The position numbers and the translations under genes were made by a program. A stretch of 64,000 nt of DNA from Microbacterium sp. zg-Y1090. GTDB taxonomy: Bacteria > Actinomycetota > Actinomycetes > Actinomycetales > Microbacteriaceae. Shown piece by piece: positions 63,834 through 64,000 of this stretch; the stretch's first letter is position 1, and each line of letters begins with the position of its first letter. The stretch covers positions 2,046,001-2,110,000 of the forward strand of contig NZ_CP126742.1 of assembly GCF_030246945.1 (NCBI RefSeq), read 5' to 3'. The notes beneath the pieces are model-generated. The model was not told the DNA's origin. It ran no database searches and worked only from the letters and a program-made list of their open reading frames with translations.

Positions 63834-64000
63834 ATGGATGTGCTGCAGCTTCTGGGCGAAGGCTTCGCCGGCGCCCTGACCCCGGCGAATCTGCTGTGGG
63901 TGCTCATCGGATGCCTGCTCGGCACCGCCGTCGGCGTGCTCCCGGGTCTCGGGTCTTCGATGGCGGTGGCGCTGCTGCTGCCGGTGACCTTCTCGCTGGA
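63834..64000 (+). CDS. tctA: TctA, large membrane subunit (5' part only)
   Basis: ATG at 63834, 1 bp after the tctB stop. The 55 visible codons read [20 protein letters not shown], then [20 protein letters not shown], the hallmark TctA N-terminus with its GVLPGLG motif. The gene continues past the right edge (about 500 residues expected). It forms the permease core that works with TctB and the binding protein TctC, driven by an ion gradient. Confidence 0.9.
   Translation, partial: MDVLQLLGEGFAGALTPANLLWVLIGCLLGTAVGVLPGLGSSMAVALLLPVTFSL

Overview
The window is high-GC actinobacterial chromosome. Gene content and order point to the family Microbacteriaceae, most likely Microbacterium or a close relative. 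I judged this from recognised protein families and from layout only; no search was run. I see no insertion sequence, prophage, CRISPR array, tRNA or rRNA gene. Almost all of the window is core chromosome with a few accessory cassettes.

Region 1 (1-18.4 kb) is a cell-envelope and division block. On the minus strand lies a dcw cluster, mraZ-rsmH-ftsL-ftsI-murF-mraY-murD (murD runs off the left edge). The usual murE between ftsI and murF is absent. Next come a DUF3040 membrane protein, a polyprenyl diphosphate synthase, an Rv2175c-type DNA-binding protein, a secreted LysM protein, a PknL-like PASTA kinase, class II DAHP synthase, a PlsC acyltransferase, a ROK glucokinase and a FadD15-like acyl-CoA ligase. 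The order resembles M. tuberculosis Rv2155c-Rv2187.

Region 2 (18.4-31.7 kb) holds peptide deformylase overlapping a MinD-like ATPase with a long acidic tail, pyruvate carboxylase divergent from an orphan ParA, and two MerR regulators in line with a GarA/OdhI-type FHA protein. It also has a divergent copper pair (cytosolic Cys-rich Csp-like protein and CopC), dihydrolipoamide dehydrogenase, a block of palindromic repeats, a CYTH protein and a small conserved protein. Region 3 (31.7-37.9 kb) holds a hydroxyisobutyrate-dehydrogenase-like enzyme, a glutamine amidotransferase, glycogen phosphorylase, NnrE and a YihY/BrkB membrane protein.

Region 4 (37.9-51.2 kb) is a complete type IV pilus locus on the minus strand: pilB-pilT-pilC-pilA-pilV-pilW-pilX-pilD-pilM-pilN-pilO. 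Most of its genes overlap by 1-4 bases. It includes a prepilin with an internal CnaB-like domain and a 600-residue cysteine-rich prepilin. A 15-bp hairpin separates pilA from the minor pilins.

Region 5 (51.5-64 kb) is more accessory: an aldo/keto reductase, a DUF2809 protein, several alpha/beta hydrolases, an M23 peptidase, a rifampicin-monooxygenase (Rox)-like flavoprotein preceded by a perfect 21-bp palindrome matching the rifamycin-associated element (RAE), an AarF/UbiB kinase, a DUF1905 protein, a cysteine hydrolase, a CPBP protease and the start of a tctCBA transporter operon. Two families of dispersed palindromic repeats occur in the intergenic gaps.

A recurring regulatory theme is a TANNNT -10 hexamer ending 6-8 nt before the start codon with no Shine-Dalgarno sequence. 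I count ten such genes, which predicts widespread leaderless transcription. Genes inside operons instead overlap by ATGA, GTGA or TGATG.
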